Assembly: GCF_003703975.1 (NCBI RefSeq)
Contig: NZ_ML112622.1
Span: 187,971 to 251,970 of the forward strand
Direction: 5' to 3'
Length of the DNA stretch: 64,000 nucleotides
Source of the DNA: Larkinella soli
GTDB lineage: Bacteria > Bacteroidota > Bacteroidia > Cytophagales > Spirosomataceae
Shown here piece by piece: positions 35,640 through 44,137 of this stretch; positions within the stretch are counted from its first letter, which is position 1; every line of letters starts with the position of its first letter. The position numbers and the translations under genes are program-made. The notes beneath the pieces are model-generated. The model made no database searches. It was given only the letters and a program-made list of their open reading frames with translations, and was not told the DNA's origin.

Positions 35640-36377
35640 TCAGGCGGAGCGGTAGGTCCGGTAAATTTTATAAAGTTCGACGGGCATCCGGAACATGTAG
35701 GAAAGCCGGATGCGCGAGTCGCTCTGCTCGATCCACTCCTTCAGGGGCATCTCCACCACCTTCTCGGAAAAGCCGGGCCGCCCGAACTGCCGGATCAGCC
35801 GCGCCAGAATTTCGACGTCGAACAGCCAGGGGCTGATGAACGGTTCGGAAAAAACCGTCGGCACGATCCCCCGGCGAAACAGCTTCGCTCCGCACTGGGT
35901 GTCGTAAACCGGAAGCTGGAGAATCAGGCTGATGAACGTGGCGATCACGCGGCCGATGTAGTGCCGGCCCGCATTTCGCCGGATCTGCGTACCCAGAAAC
36001 TGAATCCGCGAACCCATCACCATCTGCCGGTTCGGAAAGCCGTCGAGCTGGGCCAGTAACTGGCCGATGGCTTCCAGCGGTGTGGCCAGGTCGGCGTCGA
36101 AATAACCGATGTAGTCGGCGGAAGTCTGCTGCATCTGGAGCATTCCGGCCCGCACCGCCCCCGCTTTCCCCTGGTTCTGTTTCAGATCGACCACCGTCAC
36201 CTGCGCCGGGTTCTGACCGGCCAGTTGGTGAAGCACCTCCAGCGTTCGATCCTGACTGCCGTCGTTGACGAAACAGAACCGGACCTCCGGGTGAAGCTGC
36301 TGGTAGGTGCGGAACACCTCGGCGGGCAGGCGGCCGGCTTCGTTATAACAGGGAATGACAATACAAACGGTGGACAT
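35640..36377 (-). CDS. GT2 family glycosyltransferase (dolichyl-phosphate glucosyltransferase-like)
   Basis: A 245-residue soluble GT2 enzyme. It has the N-terminal VIPCYNEAGRLPAEVF, FVNDGSQDRT and YFDADLATPLEA, the last holding the metal-coordinating D-x-D. Similar enzymes transfer glucose or another hexose from UDP-sugar to polyprenyl phosphate (ALG5-like). It lacks C-terminal helices, unlike the GT2 at 32872. Gene order suggests it supplies a lipid-linked sugar for the neighbouring GT-C-like proteins. Confidence 0.9.
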   Translation of the reverse strand: MSTVCIVIPCYNEAGRLPAEVFRTYQQLHPEVRFCFVNDGSQDRTLEVLHQLAGQNPAQVTVVDLKQNQGKAGAVRAGMLQMQQTSADYIGYFDADLATPLEAIGQLLAQLDGFPNRQMVMGSRIQFLGTQIRRNAGRHYIGRVIATFISLILQLPVYDTQCGAKLFRRGIVPTVFSEPFISPWLFDVEILARLIRQFGRPGFSEKVVEMPLKEWIEQSDSRIRLSYMFRMPVELYKIYRTYRSA

Positions 36378-36382
36378 GCAGG

Positions 36383-37819
36383 TTACGGCCGATTCGCCGT
36401 CGGCGACTCCAAAATAATTACTTTTTTTCCATAATATCCGGCCTCACACCGATTCCAGAGGCTTTGGCGGTCCGAGCTGAGATCGTCGTTGAACATGGTG
36501 ACGGGTTTGGCCGACAGCGGCACCAGCCGGACGGTATCGACGGCGGGATCTCTCAGCACCTGCTGGCGGGCCGTCATTTCCCGGTCGTAGGTAGCGGCCC
36601 GGCCCGAGATCCAGTCGCTGTACAGCCGTTTCAGGGGGACGCTCCGGTACAGGCTGAAGGCGACCCACAGCACCGCCAGGCCGGCGGTCCCGAAAAAATA
36701 GGTCATATTCATGCGGTTGCCGAGCCAGCCGCGCCGTTCGACGCCGACGACCCAGACCGTCAGGACGTAAAAAAAGCCGATCAGGAAATACGTAAAGACC
36801 AGATTCATAACCCGGGGGGGCGGTTCGATGCCGATGCCGTAATACGACGGAAAGATCAGCGCGGCCAGCAGGCCGACGTAGGCAATGACGGCCAGCCAGA
36901 GCGGCACGGCGAAGTACATACGCGCGCGATTATCGGTCCGGGCCAACCGCCGGGCGATCGGAACCCAGAGCGCTCCGAACACCAGTACGGGCGTCTGAAC
37001 CAGCCATTGGCCGACGGCCCCGGCCAGGTAGACGAAGGCCGAACCGACCGAGAAAAAGAAGTTGCCGCCGTGTTCGTTGCCGCTCATCCGGATCTTGTTC
37101 CCCGGCGCCCGGAACAGCAGCCAGGTGGAGAACAGGGCCACGATCAGCATCCCGATGAAGAACCAGTCGAGTTTGCGCTGAAAGAGAAGCTGGTAACCGA
37201 TCACCCCGCCCAGAAACAGCAGCATCCAGACCAGGTTCGTCTCACTCGACCCGACAATGGCGAAAATCAGGAATGCCGCCCAGACGGCGGTGAGCGTTTT
37301 GATGGGTCCGTCGAGCCGGTACCACCGGATGATGACCACGATCAGATAGAAGGTCAGGATCGTGGGAATGGTGTAGGAAGCCGCGGCCGCCAGCCAGAAA
37401 AAGCCTTCCATCGTGCTGGGAATCGCCAGCATGTAGAGAAAAAAGAGGATGCCCGTCGCCACCAGCCGCAGGCCGACCGACAGCGTCGGCATCAGTTCGC
37501 TGATGAGCAGATACAGCGTCCAGGTCCAGCCCAGCACCAGCAGCGCCGGAATCAGCCGGAAGGCATCGTACCAGCCCCACACCAGCGGGCTGGTATGCAC
37601 GATCAGGTTGGAGAAATACCGCCCGGCCCAGCCGTCGTAATAAAACTTCTGGGCCTGCCAGACGCCGTGTTTCAGGGCCGTATCGGCAAAACAGAAATCG
37701 TCGACCGCCGAAGGATGATTATGGAAGGAAAGGACCAGCAGCGGCAGCAGGGCCAATCCGAAAAGGAGCAGGGCGGCTCCGTTGAGCAATGTAGATAAGC
37801 TGATATTCGATTGCATCAT
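36383..37819 (-). CDS. DUF6056-like polytopic membrane protein (GT-C-like)
   Basis: A 478-residue protein with about ten membrane helices. The first external loop has AVDDFCFADTALKHG and then YYDGWAGRYFSNL, a layout like the GT-C superfamily and the family annotated DUF6056. The C-terminal 75 residues are soluble (RSVPLKRLYSDW, then RQQVLRDPAVDTVRLVPLSAKPV). The start is the ATG at 37819, whose ATGATGA overlaps the stop of the EamA gene; the longer frame upstream runs across EamA out of frame and is not coding. Glycosyl transfer is inferred only from fold features. Confidence 0.72.
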   Translation of the reverse strand: MMQSNISLSTLLNGAALLLFGLALLPLLVLSFHNHPSAVDDFCFADTALKHGVWQAQKFYYDGWAGRYFSNLIVHTSPLVWGWYDAFRLIPALLVLGWTWTLYLLISELMPTLSVGLRLVATGILFFLYMLAIPSTMEGFFWLAAAASYTIPTILTFYLIVVIIRWYRLDGPIKTLTAVWAAFLIFAIVGSSETNLVWMLLFLGGVIGYQLLFQRKLDWFFIGMLIVALFSTWLLFRAPGNKIRMSGNEHGGNFFFSVGSAFVYLAGAVGQWLVQTPVLVFGALWVPIARRLARTDNRARMYFAVPLWLAVIAYVGLLAALIFPSYYGIGIEPPPRVMNLVFTYFLIGFFYVLTVWVVGVERRGWLGNRMNMTYFFGTAGLAVLWVAFSLYRSVPLKRLYSDWISGRAATYDREMTARQQVLRDPAVDTVRLVPLSAKPVTMFNDDLSSDRQSLWNRCEAGYYGKKVIILESPTANRP

Positions 37820-38769
37820 CCGGTATACAGGTTCTCTGAGGAGTCGGTCTCGGTGGTCCCGCTCGTCACCTCGGTGGGTATGGTCGGCGTTTTCGGACGG
37901 CTCAGGACCGGATAAATCAGCACGGCCGCCAGAATGACCAGCGTCCCGCCGTAGAATCCCGTCGTCATCCGCTCCCGGTCGCCGAAGATGATCCAGGCCA
38001 GCGCAATTCCGTATACCGGCTCCAGATTCACCGTCAGGTTGACGGCAAAGGCCGAAAACTTGCGCATCAGCCAGACGGAAGCCGAATAGGCATACACCGT
38101 ACAGACAAACGCCAGAATACCGATCCAGAGCCAGTCGGTCGGCTCCGGTACGAGCGCGGCCGGTTCTTCCCAACCAAGCGCCAAATATAATCCCAGAAAA
38201 ACCAGCGAACCGCCAAACGCCCCCGACATTTCGTAAAAGGTTATAATCAGGGGTGGATACCGTTTGGTAAACTGGCTGTTGATGATGGTAAAAACGGCCG
38301 CCAGCATGGCCGAAGCCACCGCCATCAGCAGGCCCGTCGCCCGGTCGATCTCGAACCGGAAGATCAGATACAGGCCCGCCATCACCACCGCACCGAGGAC
38401 GACCTCCACGGCCTGCACCCGGCGCCGGAAAAACAGCGGTTCGAGCAGGCTGGTCCAGAGGGAGCCGGTGGCCATGCCGGCCAGACAGACCGACGCGTTG
38501 GCCACCCGGGCCGCCCCGAAAAACAGCATCCAGTGGACCGAAATCACCAGGCCGGTGGCCAGCAGCTTCCGGCGGTCGGCCGCACCCACCGGCACGAATC
38601 GGCGCTGGAAGAGCAGCACGGCCCCCAGCCCGAGGGCCGCCAGCAGGGTCCGGTATACCACCAGCGGCAGCGCGGGAACCGAAATCAGGAGGCCCAGAAT
38701 GGCGGTAAACCCCCAGATCAGAACCAGGAAGTGCAGATGAAGGTAGTCGGTGGGCTTCGGGTGCGTCAT
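37816..38769 (-). CDS. EamA/DMT family transporter
   Basis: A 317-residue inner-membrane carrier with ten predicted helices formed by two EamA repeats (HLHFLVLIWGFTAILGLLISV at the start and NLEPVYGIALAWIIFGD in the second repeat). DMT members export amino acids, nucleobases or sugars. The substrate is unknown. Both ends overlap neighbours by 4 bp (38766-38769 with the LptF/G-like gene, 37816-37819 with the GT-C-like gene), so this trio is tightly coupled in translation. Confidence 0.92.
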   Translation of the reverse strand: MTHPKPTDYLHLHFLVLIWGFTAILGLLISVPALPLVVYRTLLAALGLGAVLLFQRRFVPVGAADRRKLLATGLVISVHWMLFFGAARVANASVCLAGMATGSLWTSLLEPLFFRRRVQAVEVVLGAVVMAGLYLIFRFEIDRATGLLMAVASAMLAAVFTIINSQFTKRYPPLIITFYEMSGAFGGSLVFLGLYLALGWEEPAALVPEPTDWLWIGILAFVCTVYAYSASVWLMRKFSAFAVNLTVNLEPVYGIALAWIIFGDRERMTTGFYGGTLVILAAVLIYPVLSRPKTPTIPTEVTSGTTETDSSENLYTG

Positions 38770-39842
38770 CGCGGAATGGTATGGTAAAGCAGCAACCCGA
38801 TGCCGGCAAAGATGAGATTCGGCAGCCAGACGGCCAGAATCGGGCTCATGTTCCCGGATTCGGCAATGCCTTTGGCCATCATGAAAAAGAGCAGGTAGAC
38901 GAAAGCCAGCATAAAACCCAGCGCCACCTGCCAGCCCACCCCCCGCCGGCTTTTCCGGGCCGACATAATGACGCCGATGGCCGTCAGGATAATAATGGCG
39001 AAGGGTCGGGTCTGCCGCGAATATTTTTCCAGCAGGTAGGTTTCAATCCCGTCGGCACCCCGGCTCCGGAGCAGGTCGATGTAATTGTCGAGTTCGGGGA
39101 AGGTGAACGTCTCGAACAGGCTGTAATCGCTGTCGAAATCGGACGGATACAGGTTCAGCAGCGTATCGACCTTCGTGCCGTTGCTGAGCGACTCCTGCAG
39201 GCCGTTGATGGTCCGGATGTTGTAGTCGTAAACCGTCCATTTCTTTTTCTGGGGGCTCCACTCGATCCGGTCGCTCGACAGTTTACGCCGGAGCTGGTTG
39301 CCCTGCACCTGTTCGAGGGTGAACTTGTAACCGGTATTGGTCTGGTTGTTATAGCTTTCCAGATAGGCATACACGTTGGGGCCTACCTTGAGGTGAATGT
39401 TGCGCCCGGAATAGGTATAGGGGTCTTTGGTGTATTTCAGCTCGAAGGCGATGCGGGTCCGGTTGGCTTTCGGCACGACCCAGCCGACCAGAAAGTAGGT
39501 GGCGACGCCCAGAATGACGGCGCCCATGAAGTAGGGCACCATGAGCCGGATGAAGCTGATGCCGCTGCTCAGGATGGCGATGATCTCCGACTTGGCCGCC
39601 AGCCGCGAGGTCATGAACACCGTCGCGATGAACACCATGAGGGGGCTGATGTAATTGGCCCAGTACGGGATGAAATTCAGGTAGTAATCGAATATGATCT
39701 TGCTTGTCGGCGCATTATGCTTGTAGAAGTCGTCTACCTTCTCGGTGTAGTCGATGACGCAGACCACCAGTACAATGACCAGTACGACAAAGAGATACGT
39801 CAGCAGGAAACGCTTTAATATATACTGATCAAGAAGTTTCAT
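38766..39842 (-). CDS. LptF/LptG family permease
   Basis: A 358-residue YjgP/YjgQ permease, the inner-membrane component of the lipopolysaccharide transporter that extracts LPS for LptA. It starts with LLDQYILKRFLLTYLFVVLVIVL (family hallmark), has a large beta-jellyroll periplasmic domain at about 140-265, and ends in four helices with GVGWQVALGFMLAFVYLLFFMM. It is not possible to separate LptF from LptG with certainty; the short C-terminal part fits the single-copy arrangement of Bacteroidota. It is the first gene of the minus-strand envelope run. Confidence 0.93.
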   Translation of the reverse strand: MKLLDQYILKRFLLTYLFVVLVIVLVVCVIDYTEKVDDFYKHNAPTSKIIFDYYLNFIPYWANYISPLMVFIATVFMTSRLAAKSEIIAILSSGISFIRLMVPYFMGAVILGVATYFLVGWVVPKANRTRIAFELKYTKDPYTYSGRNIHLKVGPNVYAYLESYNNQTNTGYKFTLEQVQGNQLRRKLSSDRIEWSPQKKKWTVYDYNIRTINGLQESLSNGTKVDTLLNLYPSDFDSDYSLFETFTFPELDNYIDLLRSRGADGIETYLLEKYSRQTRPFAIIILTAIGVIMSARKSRRGVGWQVALGFMLAFVYLLFFMMAKGIAESGNMSPILAVWLPNLIFAGIGLLLYHTIPR

Positions 39843-39856
39843 AGGAACGTGGAAAA

Positions 39857-40519
39857 TCAGTGGTCACTGTCGACCAATAGATTCCGGGCGACCTCGTTGC
39901 TCACGAACAGGGTTTTATCCCGGTTGATCTGAACAACGACGGATTTATCGAAATTATTGACCTCCTGGACCCGGACGCGGCAACCGAGGTTCAGCCCGGT
40001 TTTGTCGAGGTGCTGGAGGAATTCGGGCGAGTGTTCGAGCACGCCCATGACCCGTCCCTCCGTTCCGACGGGAACCTCGGAGAGCTTCGAGTATTCGACG
40101 GAAGGCATGAAACCGGCCGGGGTCGGAATCGGGTCGCCGTGCGGATCGAACTGCGGATAGCCCAGGAAGGCATCCAGCTTCCGGACGAGTTCTTCCGAGC
40201 GGATGTGCTCCAGTTCTTCGGCCATCTCGTGTACTTCGTCCCAGCCGAACCCCAGCTTCTCGGCCAGAAACACCTCCCAGAGCCGGTGCCGCCGGATGAC
40301 CTTGAGCGCCAGCCGCTCCCCTTCTTCCGTCAGACGCACCCCCTGGTACTTCCGGTAATGGATCAGTTGCTTCTCGGCCAGCTTCCGCAGCATATCCGAC
40401 ACCGAAGCCGCCTTGGTGGCCGTCATCTCGGCCAGCGAGTTGGTCGTGACCTCCCCTTCCTGCCGGGCCGCCAGGTAATAAATGGTTTTTAAATAATTTT
40501 CTTCCGTGAACGAATACAT
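39857..40519 (-). CDS. mntR: Metal-dependent DtxR/MntR-type transcriptional regulator
   Basis: A 220-residue DtxR-family regulator with an N-terminal winged helix (MYSFTEENYLKTIYYLA, then TTNSLAEMTATKAASVSDMLRKL), the dimerisation/metal-binding domain (RRHRLWEVFLAE and EEVHEMAEELEHIRSEELVRKL-type segment with conserved His and Glu) and a C-terminal FeoA/SH3-like domain (about 145-220). It most likely represses the divergent mntH in response to Mn or Fe. I choose ATG 40519; the ATG at 40549 would add ten residues that do not match the family. The gene is preceded by a TAGATTTG promoter element at 40566-40573 and shares the operator at 40599-40626. Confidence 0.9.
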   Translation of the reverse strand: MYSFTEENYLKTIYYLAARQEGEVTTNSLAEMTATKAASVSDMLRKLAEKQLIHYRKYQGVRLTEEGERLALKVIRRHRLWEVFLAEKLGFGWDEVHEMAEELEHIRSEELVRKLDAFLGYPQFDPHGDPIPTPAGFMPSVEYSKLSEVPVGTEGRVMGVLEHSPEFLQHLDKTGLNLGCRVRVQEVNNFDKSVVVQINRDKTLFVSNEVARNLLVDSDH

Positions 40520-40565
40520 ATCCGTAGAACGGAGCCTCAGGCCGTTCATGCTTTCAAGTTACCTA

Positions 40566-40573
40566 CAAATCTA
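40566..40573 (-). promoter_or_regulatory. -7 element (TAGATTTG) of mntR
   Basis: On the minus strand TAGATTTG fits TAnnTTTG, 47 bp before the chosen mntR start. A TCTAAA half-site overlaps it at 40570-40575. Confidence 0.55.
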
Positions 40574-40598
40574 AATTTTTCTGACCGGTTAAAAAATT

Positions 40599-40626
40599 TT
40601 TAGACTCGTCTAAATTTTTATTTAGA
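40599..40626. promoter_or_regulatory. Tandem palindromic operator between mntR and mntH
   Basis: TTTAGAC-TC-GTCTAAA (40599-40614) is a perfect inverted repeat. It overlaps a second, TCTAAA-TTTTTA-TTTAGA (40609-40626), an 18-bp palindrome. Both are built of TCTAAA/TTTAGA half-sites, as expected for a dimeric DtxR-type repressor. The array lies in the -33 zone of the mntH promoter and upstream of the mntR promoter, so one repressor could control both genes. Confidence 0.75.
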
Positions 40627-40635
40627 AACAATTAA

Positions 40636-40643
40636 TATATTTG
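40636..40643 (+). promoter_or_regulatory. -7 element (TATATTTG) of mntH
   Basis: Exact TAnnTTTG, 42 bp before the mntH start and directly downstream of the palindromic operator. Confidence 0.7.
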
Positions 40644-40684
40644 TTGCGTTAAGAGAAAGACAATTCTAAAAGTGCCCTAAGTTT

Positions 40685-42025
40685 ATGGTTACTAAAGATT
40701 GGAAACCGACCGTGGCGACCGGGTGGAAATCCGAAAATAAGAATCTTTCGCTGCCGGAAGTTCACGCCAGCATCCCGGTCCCGGAGACCGGCTCATTTTT
40801 TAAACGTCTGATGGCTTTCGCCGGGCCGGGCCTGATGGTGGCGGTCGGCTACATGGACCCCGGCAACTGGGCCACCGACATCGCCGGCGGGTCCCGATTC
40901 GGCTACACGCTCCTGTCCGTCATTCTGATTTCGAACCTGTTCGCGATGCTCCTTCAGCACCTTTCCCTCAAGCTGGGCATTGCGACCGGACGCGATCTGG
41001 CCCAGGCCTGCCGCGATCACTACAGCCGCCCCGTCTCCCTGGCGTTATGGCTGCTCTGCGAAGTGGCCATTGCGGCCTGCGATCTGGCGGAGGTAATCGG
41101 ATCGGCGCTGGCCCTGAACCTTCTCTTCGGCATTCCGCTGGCGGTCGGGGTCTGCATCACCGCGCTCGATGTTCTGCTGCTGCTGTACCTCCAGCATAAA
41201 GGCTTCCGCTGGCTGGAACGCATCGTCGGCGGGCTGATCTTCGTGATCTTCCTCTGCTTCGCCTATGAACTGCTGCTGGCCAAACCCGCCATTGCCGCGG
41301 TGCTGGACGGCCTCATCCCGCGGAAAGAGATCGTCACCGACCCGAATATGCTGTACGTTGCCATCGGGATTCTGGGCGCCACCGTCATGCCGCACAACCT
41401 GTATCTGCATTCGAGCATCGTGCAGACCCGGAATTTCGGAAGGACGGAAGCCGGCCGCCGGAACGCCATCAAATTCGCCACCATCGACTCCACGGTTTCG
41501 CTTTTCCTGGCTTTCTTCATCAACGGGGCCATCCTGATTCTTTCAGCGGCCGCTTTCCATTTTTCCGGCAATCGCGAGGTCGCCGACATTATGGATGCGC
41601 ACCGCCTGCTGGACCCCCTGCTGGGAGCCACGCTGGCCGGTGTCGTCTTCGCGGTAGCGCTGCTGGCTTCGGGCCAGAACTCCACCCTTACCGGAACCCT
41701 GGCCGGCCAGATCGTGATGGAGGGCTTTCTGAACCTGCGGCTCAAACCCTGGGTCCGCCGGCTGATCACGCGTCTGATCGCCATCGTTCCGGCCCTGATC
41801 GTAACGATTCTGTACGGTGAACACGGCACTTCCGAGCTGCTGGTCTTCAGCCAGGTGGTTCTGTCGGTGCAGCTGAGTTTCGCCGTCGTGCCGCTGGTGC
41901 AGTTCACCAGCGACCGGCTGAAAATGGGTCCCTTCGTGAACCCCCGCTGGCTGACCGCCCTGAGCTGGACGGTGGCCGCCCTGATCATCGGCCTGAACGT
42001 GATCCTGCTGGCGAATGCATTCTGA
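40685..42025 (+). CDS. mntH: NRAMP family Mn2+/Fe2+ transporter
   Basis: A 446-residue NRAMP proton-coupled divalent metal importer with about eleven helices. The two metal-binding motifs are intact: DPGNW in [16 protein letters not shown] (near residue 58) and [10 protein letters not shown] (near residue 237). A short hydrophilic N terminus precedes the first helix. It is divergent from the MntR-like regulator and has a promoter with a tandem palindromic operator immediately upstream, so metal-responsive repression is the obvious model. Confidence 0.96.
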   Translation: MVTKDWKPTVATGWKSENKNLSLPEVHASIPVPETGSFFKRLMAFAGPGLMVAVGYMDPGNWATDIAGGSRFGYTLLSVILISNLFAMLLQHLSLKLGIATGRDLAQACRDHYSRPVSLALWLLCEVAIAACDLAEVIGSALALNLLFGIPLAVGVCITALDVLLLLYLQHKGFRWLERIVGGLIFVIFLCFAYELLLAKPAIAAVLDGLIPRKEIVTDPNMLYVAIGILGATVMPHNLYLHSSIVQTRNFGRTEAGRRNAIKFATIDSTVSLFLAFFINGAILILSAAAFHFSGNREVADIMDAHRLLDPLLGATLAGVVFAVALLASGQNSTLTGTLAGQIVMEGFLNLRLKPWVRRLITRLIAIVPALIVTILYGEHGTSELLVFSQVVLSVQLSFAVVPLVQFTSDRLKMGPFVNPRWLTALSWTVAALIIGLNVILLANAF

Positions 42026-42117
42026 CCTCAATTACCGAAAAGTTTGGACAATCCCGATAAAATTTTGCCCTTCAGGCGGTATGTAGCAACTCTTCTCCGA
42101 AAAATGGGTTAACCTGT

Positions 42118-42125
42118 TATCTTTG
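42118..42125 (+). promoter_or_regulatory. -7 element (TATCTTTG) upstream of kup
   Basis: Fits TAnnTTTG, 50 bp before the kup start in a 149-bp gap after mntH. No clear -33 TTG. Confidence 0.45.
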
Positions 42126-42174
42126 CCGGGATTTCACCGCCCGTGCTGAGCTTTAAGCGCGGAAACCAATCGGT

Positions 42175-44118
42175 ATGGAACATAACAGGAACCTGGATAA
42201 AGTATCGGCAGCGGGTCTGCTGGTCGCACTGGGTATCATTTACGGGGACATCGGTACCTCTCCTCTTTACGTACTTCGGGCTGTAGTAGGCACCGATCAA
42301 CCCATTCAGAGAGACATCGTCAGAGGGGCACTCTCCTGTATTTTCTGGACCATTACCCTTCAGACTTCCATTAAGTATGTCGTTCTGGTTCTGCGGGCCG
42401 ATAACCGGGGAGAAGGCGGCACCTTTGCCCTCTACGCCCTCGTCCGGCGGCATGCCCGCTGGCTGACCGTCCCGGCCATCATCGGGGGAAGTTCGCTCCT
42501 GGCCGACAGCATCATCACCCCGCCGATTTCGGTCTCCTCCGCCATCGAGGGGCTTCGGATTATCTACCCCGACATTCCGACGGTTCCTATCGTTCTGGGA
42601 ATTCTGGCCCTGCTTTTTCTGATTCAGACCTTCGGAACCAGCGTGGTCGGGACGGCCTTCGGCCCCATCATGCTTCTATGGTTCACGATGCTCGGAACGC
42701 TGGGCGTGTTGCAGATAATCGACGATGTGTCCATTCTTCAGGCCGTCAATCCCTATTACGGTATTCATTTTCTGAGTTATTACCCCGGTGCCTTCTGGCT
42801 GCTGGGAGCGGTCTTTCTGTCGACGACCGGTGCCGAAGCGCTGTATGCCGACATGGGGCATACCGGCCGGGGCAACATCCGGGCCAGCTGGGCCTTCGTG
42901 AAGGTCTGCCTGCTGCTCAATTATTTCGGCCAGGGGGCTTTTGTGGAAAGCATGGAGGGCCAGCGGCTGAACGACCTCAACCCGTTCTATGGCCTGATGC
43001 CCGACTGGTTCCTGATTGCCGGCATTGCGATTGCCACGGCCGCGACCGTCATCGCCAGCCAGGCCATGATTACGGGCGCCTTCACCCTCATCAGTGAAGC
43101 CATCCGGCTCAATTTCTGGCCGAAGGTCCGGCTGCGCTACCCGACCAACCAGAAAGGGCAGTTGTATGTGCCGAGCATCAACTGGCTGCTGTTTGCGGGC
43201 TGTGTAGGTGTGGTGCTGTATTTTCAGGAATCCTCCCGGATGGAAGCCGCCTACGGTCTGGCCATCACGCTGACCATGCTGATGACGACCATCCTGTTCA
43301 GCTACTACATGTATTCGCACAAATTCAACGCATGGTTTGTGCTGTTTTTCCTGATCTTCTATCTCTTTGTCGAAAGCTCCTTCCTGATCGCCAACCTGGC
43401 GAAGTTCACCCACGGCGGGTGGGTGTCGGTGCTGATTGCGGGCATCATGGCCGGCGTCATGATCATCTGGCTGAATGCCAGCAAAATCAAGCTGCGGTTG
43501 ACGGAATACGTCAAGATCAGCCAGTACATCCAGCCGTTCAAGGAACTGAGCCGGGACATCAGCATCCCGAAATACGCCACGCACCTGGTCTTTATGAGCA
43601 ATGCCGCCCGGGCGTCTGAAATCGAATCCAAGATCATCTACTCCATCTTCCAGAAGCGGCCCAAGCGCGCCGACATCTACTGGTTCATCCACGTCGATAC
43701 CACCGACGATCCGTATACGATGGAGTACAAGGTGAATACCATCGCTCCCGACGACGTTTATAAGATTACGTTCCGGCTCGGATTCCGGGTCGAGCAGCGG
43801 ATCAACCTGTTCTTCCGGAAGGTGATCGAAGACATGGTGAAGAATAAGGAGGTAGACATTACCAGCCGCTACGAATCGCTCAGCCGTCAGAACGTGATCG
43901 GCGACTTCCGTTTTGTGGTGCTCGAAAAGTTCCTCTCCTACGAGAACGATCTGCCCTTCCGCGAACGGATCGTGATGGACGTTTACTTCTACGTAAAAGG
44001 ATTCACCACGCCCGAAGACCGCTGGTTCGGGCTGGACAGCAGCGCCGTGAAGATTGAAAAGGTGCCGCTGGTGATCCGCCCCGTCGAGAACGTCAAACTG
44101 AAACGCATCTATACTTAG
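42175..44118 (+). CDS. kup: KUP family potassium uptake transporter
   Basis: A 647-residue KUP/HAK/KT potassium importer. The signature GIIYGDIGTSPLYVL opens the membrane domain (about twelve helices to residue 430); the C-terminal 210 residues form the cytoplasmic domain seen in KUP. Motifs such as TGAEALYADMGHTGRGNIR and NWLLFAGCVGVVLYFQ are conserved. Expected to bring in K+ by proton symport. The next gene, an epimerase, starts 19 bp after it but is functionally unrelated. Confidence 0.96.
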   Translation: MEHNRNLDKVSAAGLLVALGIIYGDIGTSPLYVLRAVVGTDQPIQRDIVRGALSCIFWTITLQTSIKYVVLVLRADNRGEGGTFALYALVRRHARWLTVPAIIGGSSLLADSIITPPISVSSAIEGLRIIYPDIPTVPIVLGILALLFLIQTFGTSVVGTAFGPIMLLWFTMLGTLGVLQIIDDVSILQAVNPYYGIHFLSYYPGAFWLLGAVFLSTTGAEALYADMGHTGRGNIRASWAFVKVCLLLNYFGQGAFVESMEGQRLNDLNPFYGLMPDWFLIAGIAIATAATVIASQAMITGAFTLISEAIRLNFWPKVRLRYPTNQKGQLYVPSINWLLFAGCVGVVLYFQESSRMEAAYGLAITLTMLMTTILFSYYMYSHKFNAWFVLFFLIFYLFVESSFLIANLAKFTHGGWVSVLIAGIMAGVMIIWLNASKIKLRLTEYVKISQYIQPFKELSRDISIPKYATHLVFMSNAARASEIESKIIYSIFQKRPKRADIYWFIHVDTTDDPYTMEYKVNTIAPDDVYKITFRLGFRVEQRINLFFRKVIEDMVKNKEVDITSRYESLSRQNVIGDFRFVVLEKFLSYENDLPFRERIVMDVYFYVKGFTTPEDRWFGLDSSAVKIEKVPLVIRPVENVKLKRIYT

Positions 44119-44137
44119 TCACTCGTAAACCACATCT

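Noticed and set aside
33870-36059. 729-codon open frame on the plus strand
   Set aside because: Antisense to the GT-C-like and GT2 genes; Gln/Pro/Arg-rich with no domain, a typical shadow of GC-rich coding DNA.
36464-37798. 444-codon open frame on the plus strand
   Set aside because: Antisense to the DUF6056-like gene, low complexity (Gln/Asp/Pro/Arg-rich), no family match.
37820-38809. N-terminal extension of the 36383-37819 gene to 808 codons
   Set aside because: It crosses the EamA gene in another frame; the real start is the ATG overlapping the EamA stop.
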